Positions 25,707 to 34,073 of a stretch of 64,000 nucleotides of DNA are shown here, piece after piece. Within the stretch, counting starts at the first letter, position 1. Every line of letters starts with the position of its first letter. A program made the position numbers and the translations under genes. The stretch covers positions 1-64,000 of the forward strand of contig NZ_JAGMUL010000114.1 in assembly GCF_019049285.1 (NCBI RefSeq), read 5' to 3'. This DNA comes from Streptomyces sp. AC550_RSS872. Lineage in GTDB: Bacteria; Actinomycetota; Actinomycetes; Streptomycetales; Streptomycetaceae. The notes under the pieces were generated by a model. That model was not told the origin of the DNA, did no database searches, and worked only from the letters and a program-made list of their open reading frames with translations.

Positions 25707-27173
25707 TCAGGGTGAGGTGAGCCGCACCGGTTCCGTGCCGACCGCGCTGTGCCGCTCGGCCCAGTTCTCCAGGGCCGTACGGCAGGCGTGGTCCAGGTGG
25801 TGCAGTCCGGACAGGTCCAGCTCCACCGGGCGGTCCTGGGGCAGGGCCTCCAGGCTGTCGAGCATCTTCGGCAGCCTGAGGAAGGTCGCGTTGCCCGACA
25901 GGTACGCCTGGATCGGTCCGGCGCCCTTGTCTATGACCTCCAGCTTCAGGTGCGAGGCCTCCCAGGCGGTCTTGGCGACCGACAGGGCCAGACCGATCAG
26001 CACGCCCTCGAACATGTTCACCGCGACGATCGAGACCGCGGTGACGACCAGGATCAGCGCCTCGCCCTTGTGGCTCCGCCACAGCGCCGCGACCTCGCGG
26101 AACGGGATGAGCTTCCAGCCCGCGTGCACCAGGATGCCGGCCAGGGCGGGGATCGGGATCAGGGCGAGGGCCCAGGGCATCGCGGCGGCGAACAGCAGCA
26201 GCCACACGCCGTGCAGCACCCGGGACGCCTTGGTCTTCGCGCCCGCGTTGACGTTGGCGGAACTGCGCACGATCACCGCGGTCATGGGCAACGCGCCGAG
26301 CAGTCCGCACACCGCGTTGCCCGCGCCCTGGGCGATCATCTCCTTGTTGTACTCGGTGCGCGGGCCGTCGTGCAGCCGGTCCACGGCCGCCGCGCTGAAC
26401 AGCGACTCGGCGGACGCGATCAGCGCGAACGCGACGATGGTGCCCCAGACGGCGGGACTGGCCAGCTCACCGAAGGCCTCGGCGCCGGGGGGCTGGATGA
26501 CACCGAGCAGGCCCTCCACCTGGACGGTGGCGACGGGCAGGCTGAAGGCCAGCGAGGTGACCGTGGCCAGGACCACCGCCGCGAGGGCGCCCGGCACGGA
26601 CTGCACCGCCTTCGGCATCTTCTTCCACAGCGCGATCACGGCGATGGTGCCCGCCCCGATCGCCAGCGAGGCCAGCGCCTCAGTGCTGCCGAACGCGTCG
26701 GCGAAGGCTTCCGGGAGCCCCACGATCTTGTCGATGCCGGTCTTCGGGGCCTTCAGGCCTGCGGCCGCGTAGATCTGCCCGGCGATGATCACCAGACCGA
26801 TACCGCACAGCATGCCCTCGACGACCGAGACGGATATCGCGCGGAACCAGCGGCCGATCCCGGAGAAGCCCATGGCGAGCTGGAGCAGACCGGCCATCAG
26901 CACGATCACACCGAGCGTGGCCACGCCGAACTCGCTGACGGCTTCGAAGACCAGGACGGTCAGACCGGCGGCCGGCCCCGACACCTGAAGGCTGCTGCCG
27001 CGCATGAGCCCGGTGACGAGTCCGCCCACGATGCCGGTGATCAGGCCCAGCTCGGCCGGTACACCGGAGGCGACGGCGACGCCGACGCACAGCGGCACGG
27101 CGACCAGGAACACGACGACGGAGGCGAGGAAGTCCTGCCGCAGGTGAGGATATTTGGTCATCATGCCGATCAC
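25707..27173 (-). CDS. SulP-family anion transporter with STAS domain (probable bicarbonate uptake)
   Basis: A 488-residue SLC26/SulP protein with about ten or more membrane helices. The SulP signature is in VVVFLVAVPLCVGVAVASG and SSLQVSGPAAGLTVL, and the C-terminal STAS domain (~400-480) has the VELDLSGLHHLDHAC core. The gene starts with GTG at 27173 overlapping the TGA of the carbonic anhydrase by four bases. This fusion-like coupling argues that the substrate is bicarbonate rather than sulfate. Confidence 0.9.
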   Translation of the reverse strand: MIGMMTKYPHLRQDFLASVVVFLVAVPLCVGVAVASGVPAELGLITGIVGGLVTGLMRGSSLQVSGPAAGLTVLVFEAVSEFGVATLGVIVLMAGLLQLAMGFSGIGRWFRAISVSVVEGMLCGIGLVIIAGQIYAAAGLKAPKTGIDKIVGLPEAFADAFGSTEALASLAIGAGTIAVIALWKKMPKAVQSVPGALAAVVLATVTSLAFSLPVATVQVEGLLGVIQPPGAEAFGELASPAVWGTIVAFALIASAESLFSAAAVDRLHDGPRTEYNKEMIAQGAGNAVCGLLGALPMTAVIVRSSANVNAGAKTKASRVLHGVWLLLFAAAMPWALALIPIPALAGILVHAGWKLIPFREVAALWRSHKGEALILVVTAVSIVAVNMFEGVLIGLALSVAKTAWEASHLKLEVIDKGAGPIQAYLSGNATFLRLPKMLDSLEALPQDRPVELDLSGLHHLDHACRTALENWAERHSAVGTEPVRLTSP

Positions 27174-27748
27174 AGCGCCTCGAACGCGTCGGTCTCGGCG
27201 TTGTGGGCGCGCACGGCGCCCTTGTGCACCTCGTAGTACCAGGCGTGCAGGGTGAGTTGACGCTCCTTCAGCTTCTTCTCGATGAACGGGTACGAGCGCA
27301 GCCGCAGCAGCTGCGTCAGCACATGGGCCTGGACGCCCTCGGCGACCTCCGGGTCCTCGGCGGCACCGGACGGGCGAGGGGTGGCGTGCGAGAGCCAGTC
27401 GCGCACGGCGGGTACGGCGTCCAGGTCGTCGCCGCGCACCAGCGCGCCGACGGCACCGCAGTGGGAGTGGCCGCAGACCACGATGTCGCTGACGCCGAGG
27501 ACCTCCACGGCGTACTCGATGGTGGCCGCCTCGCTGGTGGGGTGCGCGGAGGCGTACGGCGGGACGATGTTGCCCGCGGTGCGCAGCTCGAAGAGCTCGC
27601 CGGGACGGGCGCCCGTGATCAGGGCCGGTACGACCCGGGAGTCGGAGCAGGTGATGAAGAGGACCTGCGGGGACTGCCCTGCGGCCAGTTTGGCGAACTC
27701 CTCAGGGCGCTGTCCGAACGTACGGGCGTTGTCGATGAGGGGCTGCAT
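27170..27748 (-). CDS. beta-carbonic anhydrase
   Basis: A 192-residue zinc enzyme that interconverts CO2 and bicarbonate. The zinc ligands are in ITCSDSRVVP (Cys, Asp/Arg dyad) and VVCGHSHCGAVGAL (His, Cys). The frame is open to 28255, but the ATG at 27748 has AGGAGG at ideal spacing and the standard beta-CA N-terminus. It is translationally coupled to the SulP gene. Confidence 0.95.
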   Translation of the reverse strand: MQPLIDNARTFGQRPEEFAKLAAGQSPQVLFITCSDSRVVPALITGARPGELFELRTAGNIVPPYASAHPTSEAATIEYAVEVLGVSDIVVCGHSHCGAVGALVRGDDLDAVPAVRDWLSHATPRPSGAAEDPEVAEGVQAHVLTQLLRLRSYPFIEKKLKERQLTLHAWYYEVHKGAVRAHNAETDAFEAL

Positions 27749-27825
27749 GTGTGGTGACTCCTCCTGGCGCGCCGCAATGGCGCGTCGGGGTTTACATGAC
27801 AGAGGTGGGGGGACTGCACTGCCTC

Positions 27826-28230
27826 TCAGCAGCGGAAGACCTGAAGTCCCGCGGGAGTGTGGGACGTCGAGGATCTCGACGTGCGCTGATGCGCGCTGCC
27901 GGGTGTGCCCGGCTGGTGCGCGGACGCGGGGTCCCGGGTGAGCAACGGTCGGTCGGGTGCCTGGGCTCCGGTGTCGGCGAAGCGCAGTTGGTCCCGGGTG
28001 CGCAGCGGGCCGGTCGGGTCCCCATTGCCCGACGGCATGCAGTGGCGGAACGTGAGGGTCTCGTCCCGTAGCGCCTTGCCGGAGAGCTTGATTCCGGGCT
28101 GGGCTTTGGCCTCTGCCTGACTGACCGTATGCGCGTGTGCGAAGGAAGCGGCGGGTGCGAAGAACTGGAGGGCGAGCAGAACGGCGGCGAGGAGCGACAC
28201 CACGGTCCGTGCCCTCGTACCTCGGAACAT
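27826..28230 (-). CDS. small secreted protein of unknown function
   Basis: A 134-residue protein. The signal peptide is RTVVSLLAAVLLALQFFAPAASFAHA (first ~32 residues). The mature part is disordered, with TFRHCMPSGNGDPTGPLRTRD and a final Cys, so a single disulfide is possible. It looks like a Streptomyces family of secreted small proteins. GGAGGGGGG lies just before the ATG at 28230. The region upstream carries an inverted repeat (28301-28332). Confidence 0.65.
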   Translation of the reverse strand: MFRGTRARTVVSLLAAVLLALQFFAPAASFAHAHTVSQAEAKAQPGIKLSGKALRDETLTFRHCMPSGNGDPTGPLRTRDQLRFADTGAQAPDRPLLTRDPASAHQPGTPGSAHQRTSRSSTSHTPAGLQVFRC

Positions 28231-28255
28231 GCGCCCCCCTCCAGACAGTCCGCAC

Positions 28256-28332
28256 CTATTGTGCGCGCCAACGCTTAGTCAACCGTTGGTCAAGAAACAC
28301 GTTAACCCGGCAAAGTTGTTTGCAGGGTTAAC
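28256..28332 (-). promoter_or_regulatory. promoter region with inverted repeat upstream of the small secreted gene
   Basis: An inverted repeat, GTTAACCC (28301-28308) and GGGTTAAC (28325-28332), lies about 70-100 bases upstream of the start. On the minus strand TTGACT (28282-28277) and CAATAG (28261-28256), 15 bases apart, could be a promoter. The region is AT-richer than the surroundings, and the palindrome just upstream of the -35 is placed like an activator or repressor site. Confidence 0.4.
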
Positions 28333-28405
28333 TTAGCGTTTCGAGCTGAAGAGAGCCTGAAATGCGCGGGTGGCTTGGCCTGAACTACCCCTTGACCAGG
28401 GAGAC

Positions 28406-29515
28406 TTAGTGGGTTAGCAGGCCCTTGGCGTCGCGGGCCAGCGCGGTGAGTCGCGAGATGGCGCGGAAGTACTTCTTGCGGTACCCGCCCTTGAGCATGT
28501 CCTCACTGAACAGCTGGTCGAACGGCCGTCCGGATGCCAGGACCGGGACTTCACGGTCGTAGAGCCGGTCCGCGAGCACGACGAGCCGTAGCGCGGTGGA
28601 CTGGTCGGGTATCGGCTGGACGTCCGTGAGACACACGGCCTTCAGGCCATCGGTCAACGCGCCGTAACGGCTGGGGTGGACCCGGGCGAGGTGCTCCAGC
28701 AGATGCGGGAAGTCGTCGAGCGAGGCGCCCTCGGTGGCGTACGCCGCCCTGGTCACCTGTTCGTCGGAGTAGGGCGCCGGCGCCTCGGGCAGACCGCGGT
28801 GGCGGTAGTCCTCGCCGTCGATGCGCAGGGGGCGGAAGTGCGCCGACAGGCCCTGGATCTCCCGCAGGAAGTCGGCCGCCGCGAAGCGGCCCTCGCCGAG
28901 CTTGCCGGGCAGGGTGTTGGAGGTGGCGGCGAGCGCGACGCCCGCGTCGACGAGCTTGCCGAGCAGCGTGGAGACCAGGACGGTGTCGCCGGGGTCGTCG
29001 AGCTCGAACTCGTCGATGCACAGCAGACGGTGACCGGAGAGGGTCTGCACCGTCTGCTGGAAGCCGAGCGCGCCCACGAGGTTCGTCAGCTCCACGAACG
29101 TGCCGAAGGCCTTGAGGGACGGCTCGGCCGGGGTGGCGTGCCAGAGGGAGGCGAGCAGGTGGGTCTTGCCGACGCCGTAGCCGCCGTCCAGGTAGACGCC
29201 GCGGGGGCCCGCCGGCACCTTGGGCGCCTTTGGCCTGCCGAACCCGAGGAAACCGCGCTTGGCCTTCCCGGCGCCGCTCGCGTGCGCTCCGCCGAGCCCG
29301 GCCGCGAAGGCCTCCAGGACTCCGACCGCCTCGATCTGGCTGGGCTGGTTCGGGTCCGGGATGTACGTGCCGAAGCGGACCGAGTCGAAGCGCGGCGGCG
29401 GCACCATCTCGGCGACCAGCCGGTCCGCCGGGACGTGCGGCTCACGGGCGCACAGGGACAGCGGGCTCGCTTCGGCTATCGGGCTCGGCTTGGACACGGC
29501 GGAGGAGGACGACAC
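28406..29515 (-). CDS. zapE: cell division protein ZapE (AFG1-like ATPase)
   Basis: This is a 369-residue AAA-type ATPase. Walker A is GGYGVGKTHL (~111-120), Walker B is LLCIDEFEL, sensor 1 is ALAATSNTLP, and the C-terminal AFG1 motif is FSEDMLKGGYRKKYFRAISRL. A Lys/Gly-rich insert (GAGKAKRGFLGFGRPKAPK) precedes Walker A. The GTG at 29515 is chosen. Divergent from the RibD-type gene with only 37 bases between them. Confidence 0.92.
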   Translation of the reverse strand: MSSSSAVSKPSPIAEASPLSLCAREPHVPADRLVAEMVPPPRFDSVRFGTYIPDPNQPSQIEAVGVLEAFAAGLGGAHASGAGKAKRGFLGFGRPKAPKVPAGPRGVYLDGGYGVGKTHLLASLWHATPAEPSLKAFGTFVELTNLVGALGFQQTVQTLSGHRLLCIDEFELDDPGDTVLVSTLLGKLVDAGVALAATSNTLPGKLGEGRFAAADFLREIQGLSAHFRPLRIDGEDYRHRGLPEAPAPYSDEQVTRAAYATEGASLDDFPHLLEHLARVHPSRYGALTDGLKAVCLTDVQPIPDQSTALRLVVLADRLYDREVPVLASGRPFDQLFSEDMLKGGYRKKYFRAISRLTALARDAKGLLTH

Positions 29516-29552
29516 GGTTCACCATGCTAAGCGCCGTGCCACACTCCATGAC

Positions 29553-30674
29553 ATGCGACGCCTGTTCCCTGTGACCGATGAAACAGCAGCGAAGGCCTCC
29601 GGCGGTCCGGCCGGGGACGACGGGGTGGGAGCTGCCGAAGGGGGACCTGTGACCGGCGGGCCCGGGCGGGCTGTCGGTCGTCGGGCGGGAGCCGGGGACG
29701 CCGGTACGGCCTCGGCGGGCGGTGGACCGAAGGCTGACGCTTCCGGCGCACCGGGCGCTACCCCGGCGGGCGGGGCTGCCGAGGGGAGTGGGGTGGCGGC
29801 CGCCGAGGAAGGGGCCGCGATCCAGGGGGCCGGGGCCACCGGCTTCGAGACGGCCGGGCTTCCCGCCTTCAGTGCGTCCGGCGTCGGCGGGGATCGTCGG
29901 GCGGGCGCTGATGCGAGGGCTCTGCCGGGGGGCGATCCGGGCGACCGGGAGTGGAGTCTTGCCGAGCTGGCCGCCGCTTATGCCTATCCGGAGCCCGGGC
30001 CGGGAGGGCCGGTGCCCTGGCTGCGGGCCAACATGGTGTCCACGCTGGACGGGGCCGCCCAGCACGACGGACGTTCGCAGCCCATCTCCACCGCGACCGA
30101 CATGCGGATCTTCGGCACGCTGCGGGCGCTGGCCGACGTCGTGATCGTCGGCGCCGAAACGGTACGCCAGGAGGGATACCGGCCGGCACGCGCGCGTGAG
30201 GAGTTCGCCGAGGCGCGCGAGGCGGCCGGACAGGGCCCCGCGCCGGCCATCGCGGTGGTGAGCGCAGGCCTGGAGCTCGACTACAGCCTGCCGCTCTTCA
30301 CCTCGCCCCTGGTGCCCACCCTGATCCTGACCGGCGCCGCCGCGGCACCGGACCGGGTCGCTGCGGCCGAGAAGGCCGGCGCCCGGGTGGTGATCGCCGG
30401 TGACGGCGTGGGCGTGGACCCCGTACGCGCCGTCCAGGCCCTCGCCGAGCTCGGTCACACCCGGCTGCTGACCGAGGGCGGGCCACGGTTGCTCGGGCAG
30501 CTGGTGGCCGCCGGAGTGCTCGACGAGCTCTGTCTGACGATCTCCCCGATGCTCACCGCCGGAGGCGCCCAGCGCATCGCCGGCGGGCCGTCGGTGGCCG
30601 TTCCGAAACGGTTCGAGCTGGTGTCGCTGCTGGAGGAGGACGGCTTTCTGTTCAGCCGGTACCGGCGGACGTGA
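29553..30674 (+). CDS. RibD C-terminal (pyrimidine reductase/DHFR-like) protein with long low-complexity insert
   Basis: This is a 373-residue protein. MRRLFPVTDETAA opens it, then ~118 residues (15-132) of Gly/Ala-rich low-complexity sequence, then the RibD-C reductase domain: WLRANMVSTLDGAAQ, ATDMRIFGTLRALADVV, VGAETVRQEGYRP, VVSAGLELDYSLPLF, RLLTEGGPRLLGQL and DELCLTISPMLTAGGAQRI. The fold binds NADPH and reduces a riboflavin-like or pteridine-like substrate. Relatives usually have only a short linker there, so the insert is an expansion, and it has the high GC and in-frame reading of the gene. The ATG at 29553 is chosen because it matches the N-terminus. Confidence 0.85.
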   Translation: MRRLFPVTDETAAKASGGPAGDDGVGAAEGGPVTGGPGRAVGRRAGAGDAGTASAGGGPKADASGAPGATPAGGAAEGSGVAAAEEGAAIQGAGATGFETAGLPAFSASGVGGDRRAGADARALPGGDPGDREWSLAELAAAYAYPEPGPGGPVPWLRANMVSTLDGAAQHDGRSQPISTATDMRIFGTLRALADVVIVGAETVRQEGYRPARAREEFAEAREAAGQGPAPAIAVVSAGLELDYSLPLFTSPLVPTLILTGAAAAPDRVAAAEKAGARVVIAGDGVGVDPVRAVQALAELGHTRLLTEGGPRLLGQLVAAGVLDELCLTISPMLTAGGAQRIAGGPSVAVPKRFELVSLLEEDGFLFSRYRRT

Positions 30675-30724
30675 GGTCAGTTCGGTTCGAAAAGGGGTTC
30701 TATGTATCCCGTGGTCCCGAAAAC

Positions 30725-30758
30725 GGCGGAATCCACCGTTCCGTTTAGCTTCCGCCGG
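30725..30758. promoter_or_regulatory. inverted repeat CGGCGGAA/TTCCGCCG
   Basis: CGGCGGAA (30725-30732) and TTCCGCCG (30751-30758) are separated by 18 bases, between the RibD-type gene and the next gene on the same strand. It may be a terminator for the first or a leader structure for the second. Confidence 0.35.
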
Positions 30759-30824
30759 GCACACTAAAACTCGCAGTCCCCGTGCGAGCACGGGGCAGGA
30801 TGGTTTCCGCAGAAGGGGCGCCCG

Positions 30825-31298
30825 GTGTTCACAAGCGTTTTGATGATCGAGAAGGCCCTGACGTCCGCCGACGTGGAGTTCGTCACCACCTTGCACGGGG
30901 ACGAACAGGTCTCGTTCCATGTGCTGCTCCAGCCGCGCGGCGAGCAGGCAGACAGGTTGCTGCGCGCCATCGACGACATCGCGCTCGGCGAGCTGGACGA
31001 GGCGGTCCGGGAGGGGAGCACCCCGGAGGGCGAGGAGGCGCTGAGTACGGGGGAGCGGGCGCTGGAGGTGTCGCTGACCGCGTTGCGTACGGCCGGGGCG
31101 GAGGCGGAGGGGCGGCTGCTGGAGGACCACCCGCTCGACGCGCTGAGGGCCGTGGTGGACGAGGTGGGCGCGGATGAGGTGATCGTGCTGACGGATCCCC
31201 ACTACGTGGAGGAGTTCTTCCACCGGGACTGGGCGTCTCGGGCTCGGCACAAGGTGGGGGTGCCGGTGCTGAAGCTGTTCTCGCACAGCAGGGTGTAG
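30825..31298 (+). CDS. USP-like small protein, often labelled indole-3-glycerol-phosphate synthase without support
   Basis: A 157-residue protein. The N-terminal strand-helix (VLMIEKALTSADVEFVTTLHG) and C-terminal EVIVLTDPHYVEEFFHRDW ... GVPVLKLFSH follow the pattern of universal-stress-like alpha/beta domains. It has none of the TIM-barrel motifs of TrpC. The start is GTG at 30825, with AAGGGG at good distance. It sits between the reductase and murC genes. Confidence 0.65.
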   Translation: MFTSVLMIEKALTSADVEFVTTLHGDEQVSFHVLLQPRGEQADRLLRAIDDIALGELDEAVREGSTPEGEEALSTGERALEVSLTALRTAGAEAEGRLLEDHPLDALRAVVDEVGADEVIVLTDPHYVEEFFHRDWASRARHKVGVPVLKLFSHSRV

Positions 31299-31416
31299 TG
31301 CCGTAGGGGCTTCGGTGGTTTGCCGGGTGCGGTCCCTGCGTCCCAGGCGCGAGGCCAGCCTCCTTACCCAATAGGCTGGGGCCTCATCGTCGTATCGCAA
31401 TCCTTGGAGAACACGC

Positions 31417-32808
31417 ATGGCACCCGGCATTCCCACCGCCATGGACCGACCGCACTTCATCGGCATCGGCGGGGCCGGGATGTCGGGGATCGCGAAGATT
31501 CTCGCGCAGCGTGGGGCCAAGGTGGCGGGCAGTGATGCCAGGGAGTCGGCGACCGCCGAGGCGCTGCGGGCGCTGGGGGCGACCGTGCACATCGGGCACG
31601 CGGCGGAGCACCTCGCGGACGACGCCAGCTGTGTCGTCGTGTCGTCGGCGATCCGCCAGGACAACCCCGAGCTGGCCCGCGCCGCCGAACTGGGCATCCC
31701 GGTGGTGCACCGCTCCGACGCGCTCGCCTCGCTGATGGACGGGCTGCGGCCGATCGCGGTCGCCGGTACGCACGGCAAGACGACCACGACGTCGATGCTG
31801 GCGGTCTCCCTGACCGAGCTGGGTCTGCGGCCGTCGTACGCCATCGGCGGCGACCTCGACGCGCCCGGCTCGAACGCCCTGCACGGCGAGGGCGACATCT
31901 TCGTCGCCGAGGCGGACGAATCGGACCGCAGCTTCCACAAGTACGCGCCCGACGTCGCCATCGTCCTGAACGTCGAGCTCGACCACCACGCCAACTACGC
32001 CTCGATGGACGAGATCTACGAGTCCTTCGTGACGTTCACCGACCGCATCACCGAGGGCGGCACCCTGGTGATCTCGGCCGACCAGGACGGGGCGCGGGAA
32101 CTGACCCGGCGGGTCGCGGACGGTGATGTGCGGGTGGTGACGTACGGCGAGGCCGAGGACGCCGACGTGCGGGTCCTGTCCGTGCGGGCGCAGGGACTGA
32201 AGAGCCAGGTCACGGTCCTGCTGGACGGCCAGGAGCTCACCTTCACCGTCTCCGTCCCCGGCCGGCACTACGCGCTCAACGCCGTGGCCGCCCTGGCAGC
32301 CGGTGCCGCGCTCGGCGTCCCGGCCGCCGAGCTGGCCCCGGCGATCGCGGCCTACACGGGCGTCAAGCGGAGGCTTCAGCTGAAGGGCGAGGCCGCGGGC
32401 GTCCAGGTCATCGACTCCTACGCCCACCACCCGACCGAGATGACGGCCGACCTGGAGGCCATGCGCGCCGCCGCCGGGGACGCCCGGATCGTGGTCGTCT
32501 ACCAGCCCCACCTGTTCTCCCGCACACAGGAGCTCGGCAAGGAGATGGGCGACGCCCTCGCCCTCGCGGACTCCTCGCTGGTCCTGGACATCTACCCGGC
32601 CCGCGAGGACCCGATCCCCGGGGTCACCAGCGAGCTGGTCCTCGACGCTGCCCGCGCGGCCGGCGCCGACGTCACCCCGGTGCACGACAAGAGCGAGGTG
32701 CCCGCCCTGATCGCGGGAATGGCGAAGCCCGGTGATCTCGTTCTCACCATGGGCGCGGGCGATGTCACCGACCTTGGCCCGCTCATCCTGGACCGCCTGT
32801 CGAAGTGA
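31417..32808 (+). CDS. murC: UDP-N-acetylmuramate--L-alanine ligase
   Basis: This is a 463-residue ligase of peptidoglycan precursor synthesis. The IGIGGAGMSGIA UDP-binding loop, the ATP loop VAGTHGKTTTTSML, the EADESDRSF and NVELDHHANY motifs, and the DSYAHHPTEM and VYQPHLFSRT segments identify MurC. It lies outside the division and cell-wall cluster, as is usual in Streptomyces. TTGGAGAA is the ribosome site. msrB follows 13 bases later. Confidence 0.97.
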   Translation: MAPGIPTAMDRPHFIGIGGAGMSGIAKILAQRGAKVAGSDARESATAEALRALGATVHIGHAAEHLADDASCVVVSSAIRQDNPELARAAELGIPVVHRSDALASLMDGLRPIAVAGTHGKTTTTSMLAVSLTELGLRPSYAIGGDLDAPGSNALHGEGDIFVAEADESDRSFHKYAPDVAIVLNVELDHHANYASMDEIYESFVTFTDRITEGGTLVISADQDGARELTRRVADGDVRVVTYGEAEDADVRVLSVRAQGLKSQVTVLLDGQELTFTVSVPGRHYALNAVAALAAGAALGVPAAELAPAIAAYTGVKRRLQLKGEAAGVQVIDSYAHHPTEMTADLEAMRAAAGDARIVVVYQPHLFSRTQELGKEMGDALALADSSLVLDIYPAREDPIPGVTSELVLDAARAAGADVTPVHDKSEVPALIAGMAKPGDLVLTMGAGDVTDLGPLILDRLSK

Positions 32809-32821
32809 GGGGCAAGCACTC

Positions 32822-33229
32822 ATGTCGTACGACGTCGAAAAGCCGGACGAGCAGTGGCGCACGGAGCTGACCCCGGCGGAGTACGCCGTGCTGCGCCAGG
32901 CCGCCACGGAGCCCGCCTTCACCGGTGAGTACACCAACACCAAGACGACGGGCGTCTACTCCTGCCGCGCCTGCGGCGCCGAACTGTTCACCTCCACCAC
33001 GAAGTTCGAGTCCCACTGCGGCTGGCCTTCCTTCTACGACCCGAAGGACACCGACGCGGTCGAGCTCATCGAGGACCGCTCGCACGGGATGGTCCGCACC
33101 GAGGTGCGGTGCGCGCGGTGCGGGTCGCATCTTGGGCATGTGTTTGAGGGTGAGGGGTATCCGACGCCGACGGATCAGCGGTACTGCATCAACTCGATCT
33201 CCTTGCGCTTGATCCCCGACGAGGGCTGA
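32822..33229 (+). CDS. msrB: peptide-methionine (R)-S-oxide reductase
   Basis: A 135-residue enzyme. Zinc cysteines are at CRAC and CARC, the substrate segment is HCGWPSFYDP, and the catalytic Cys is in QRYCINSISL. It reduces methionine-R-sulfoxide in damaged proteins. The ATG at 32822 is close behind murC, and no separate promoter is evident. Confidence 0.95.
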   Translation: MSYDVEKPDEQWRTELTPAEYAVLRQAATEPAFTGEYTNTKTTGVYSCRACGAELFTSTTKFESHCGWPSFYDPKDTDAVELIEDRSHGMVRTEVRCARCGSHLGHVFEGEGYPTPTDQRYCINSISLRLIPDEG

Positions 33230-33387
33230 CCGGAGCGGTTACAAGGTGGTGCTGATGAGTCGGCACCTGCCTCTCGACCGAAGGGAATCTTCGCCGGTCA
33301 GGATGCGACAGGCGCGGGACCCCTCCCGGGCACCCGCGTCCAGAACGGTCCGGTGAGCACATCGGAATCATCGGCCCGCAGCCGTAG

Positions 33388-33900
33388 GGCCAGGCTGGGC
33401 TGTCTGCGGGGCCCGGCCCGGCGGGAGTCGTCCGTGCCCTGGCCTTCGCCGCCGCGCTGACCGGCTGCGGCTCCGACTAGGGCGGCGACGCGGGGGCGCC
33501 CGCGCCGGCCCACCCCCGCGTTCGGCCGAACCGTCGCCCGCCTCGCCAACGCCCACGAAGCCCTCCTCATCGGCTTCGCCGGCCGCGGCGAAGCCGATGA
33601 AGCCGTCAACCCCGGACGAGCTGGGGGCGTGTGCAGACGGAAGCTGCACGGTCGTCGTGACGAAGGGCACCGAGATCCCGCGCGCCGCCGGCCTTCGGGC
33701 CGGACCGTTCACGGTGAGCGCCGTCGGCGCCGAGGACGTGGACCTGAGCTCGGTCGACGCGAGCGGATTCACCTCCAACCTGCTCGGGCAGCGTCCCGAC
33801 CAGCGCGGGCCCTCCACCGTCAACGAGCTGTCGATCGCCGTTCTCGCCATCGTGGGGGACCGCGTACATGGCCAGGAGCGGGTCTGTAGGCCGCAGAGGC
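33388..33900 (+). pseudogene. decayed small lipoprotein gene
   Basis: A lipobox region (VRALAFAAALTGCGSD) reads in one frame up to a TAG at 33478-33480. The rest of a typical secreted protein, PSPASPTPTKPSSSASP then LGACADGSCTVVVTKGTEIP ... NELSIAVLAIVGDR, continues in a different frame and runs off into a nonsense tail after about 33860. So there is a nonsense codon, a frameshift between signal and mature part, and a broken 3' end. A 13-bp inverted repeat (CATCGGCTTCGCC / GGCGAAGCCGATG, 33568-33599) lies in the linker. The intact 106-residue frame from 33597 has no signal peptide and no ribosome site. Confidence 0.55.
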
Positions 33901-34012
33901 GCAGGGACGGCCCGTGACGGCAGGCGGGGTCGGGTGCGATGGTCCCGATGCGGAAGCGGCCCTCGCTTGACCTCCGGGTGAGGGCCTTACCCGCATAGCG
34001 TCGAAAGCAGCA

Positions 34013-34050
34013 CGGAGGGCACCGTGCGTGGTCCAGCTCGGCGCCCTCCG
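34013..34050 (-). terminator. hairpin terminator after the MatC-like gene
   Basis: CGGAGGGC (34013-34020) and GCCCTCCG (34043-34050) form an 8-bp stem 24 bases after the MatC-like stop. The rest of 33901-34073 holds nothing recognised. Confidence 0.45.
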
Positions 34051-34073
34051 CTGTCCGTCGTCGCCTCTCTCTG

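Noticed and set aside
30825..31298. Indole-3-glycerol-phosphate synthase
   Set aside because: Common label for this family, but no TIM-barrel motif is present and the length is too short.
29442..31994. 850-residue open frame on the minus strand
   Set aside because: It lies antisense to the reductase, USP-like and murC genes. Its translation is Arg/Gly/Ser-rich with no domain; GC-rich codon bias leaves such frames open.
33597..33917. Intact 106-residue gene
   Set aside because: No ribosome site, starts inside a linker, and the signal peptide is in another frame; better explained as a pseudogene fragment.
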